Shown here: piece by piece, positions 33,191 to 33,414 of the stretch
Layout of the letters: every line of letters starts with the position of its first letter
Numbering within the stretch: the stretch's first letter is position 1
Origin: Abiotrophia sp938010525
GTDB taxonomy: Bacteria > Bacillota > Bacilli > Lactobacillales > Aerococcaceae
Length of the DNA stretch: 33,414 nucleotides
NCBI RefSeq assembly: GCF_938010525.1
Contig: NZ_CALLVK010000008.1
Location: 1 to 33,414, forward strand
Reading direction: 5' to 3'
Program-made: the position numbers and the translations under genes
The notes under the pieces: model-generated
The model's input: only the letters and a program-made list of their open reading frames with translations
Told to the model about the DNA's origin: nothing
Databases searched by the model: none

Positions 33191-33201
33191 GAGGAAACTT
33201 T

Positions 33202-33414
33202 ATGAAACAATTAGTTTTAATTCGTCATGGCGAAAGTGAGTGGAACCGGCTTAACCTATTTACAGGTTGGACGGATGTAGAACTGACGGATAAAGGTCTG
33301 GCAGAAGCCCATGAAGCGGGACGCCAGCTTAAGGCAGCAGGATTTGACTTCGATTTAGCTTATACGAGCTATCTCAAACGGGCCATTCACACATTGGATA
33401 CCGTTCTGACGGAG
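33202..33414 (+). CDS. gpmA: 2,3-bisphosphoglycerate-dependent phosphoglycerate mutase (5' part)
   Basis: Only the first 71 codons are in the window; the gene runs off the right edge. The start is strong, with RBS TAGGAGG at about 33188-33194. The product begins LVLIRHGESEWNRLNLFTGW with the phosphohistidine in RHGES, then DVELTDKGLAEA and YTSYLKRAIHT. This is the dPGM glycolytic enzyme that interconverts 3- and 2-phosphoglycerate. Confidence 0.95.
   Translation, partial: MKQLVLIRHGESEWNRLNLFTGWTDVELTDKGLAEAHEAGRQLKAAGFDFDLAYTSYLKRAIHTLDTVLTE

Noticed and set aside
1..33414. CRISPR arrays, tRNA/rRNA genes, insertion sequences or phage genes
   Set aside because: No regular repeats, no tRNA-like cloverleaf segments and no transposase or integrase motifs were found on reading through; the region is compact chromosomal core and accessory metabolism.

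Overview
The window looks like chromosomal DNA of a low-to-moderate GC Lactobacillales bacterium. The gene families (DnaD, UPF0223, DUF956, YfmR/Uup-type ABC-F, L. casei-size ThyA, TarI/TarJ, Lic proteins), the strong AAGGAGG ribosome binding sites and the intrinsic terminators with short U-runs all fit. By eye the GC content is in the mid-40s percent. An Aerococcaceae-type organism such as Abiotrophia is my best guess, but this is inference and the genus is uncertain. Every recognised gene lies on the + strand. I saw no tRNA, rRNA, CRISPR array, insertion sequence, phage gene or gene-free stretch above 300 bases.

Layout. (1) 64-7942 is a pyrimidine operon, pyrB-pyrC-carA-carB-pyrF-pyrE, closed by a terminator. 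It encodes every step of UMP synthesis except dihydroorotate dehydrogenase: pyrK/pyrD are absent between carB and pyrF. (2) 8158-11090 is UPF0223, an inositol-monophosphatase-family phosphatase and the ribosome GTPase TypA, translationally coupled by two 14-base overlaps. (3) 11177-12274 is a DnaD-domain replication protein and a DUF956 (ManO-like) protein with no mannose PTS beside it. (4) 12312-18674 is a phosphorylcholine/teichoic acid module in two units. The first is licA-licB-licC, where LicA is a fusion of a winged helix, a degenerate nucleotidyltransferase and choline kinase. Its promoter is flanked by two GTTCA-N5-TGAAC palindromes. The second is tarI-tarJ-licD. (5) 18769-24881 holds an ABC exporter half-transporter, a YfmR/Uup-like ABC-F protein, thymidylate synthase, dihydrofolate reductase and a proline iminopeptidase.

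(6) 25071-29766 is an iron-uptake and Tat operon, efeO-efeB-efeU-tatC-tatA. The Tat cargo (the DyP peroxidase EfeB, with an SRRDFIKK motif) and a two-component Tat translocase are made from one overlapping transcript. (7) 29942-31526 is an amino-acid ABC importer made of binding protein and permease only, behind a promoter overlapped by a 9-bp perfect inverted repeat. (8) 31656-33190 is a pair of small two-helix membrane proteins of unknown function coupled to an RsmJ-like methyltransferase. (9) The window ends inside gpmA (phosphoglycerate mutase).

The most interesting region is the lic module. A DNA-binding domain, a nucleotide-sugar-type domain lacking its catalytic lysine, and an apparently intact choline kinase sit in one chain, next to paired palindromes that bracket its own promoter. 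This suggests a self-regulating choline sensor/kinase. The two-helix pair with the methyltransferase, the orphan DUF956 gene and the ATPase-less importer are the other places worth a second look.
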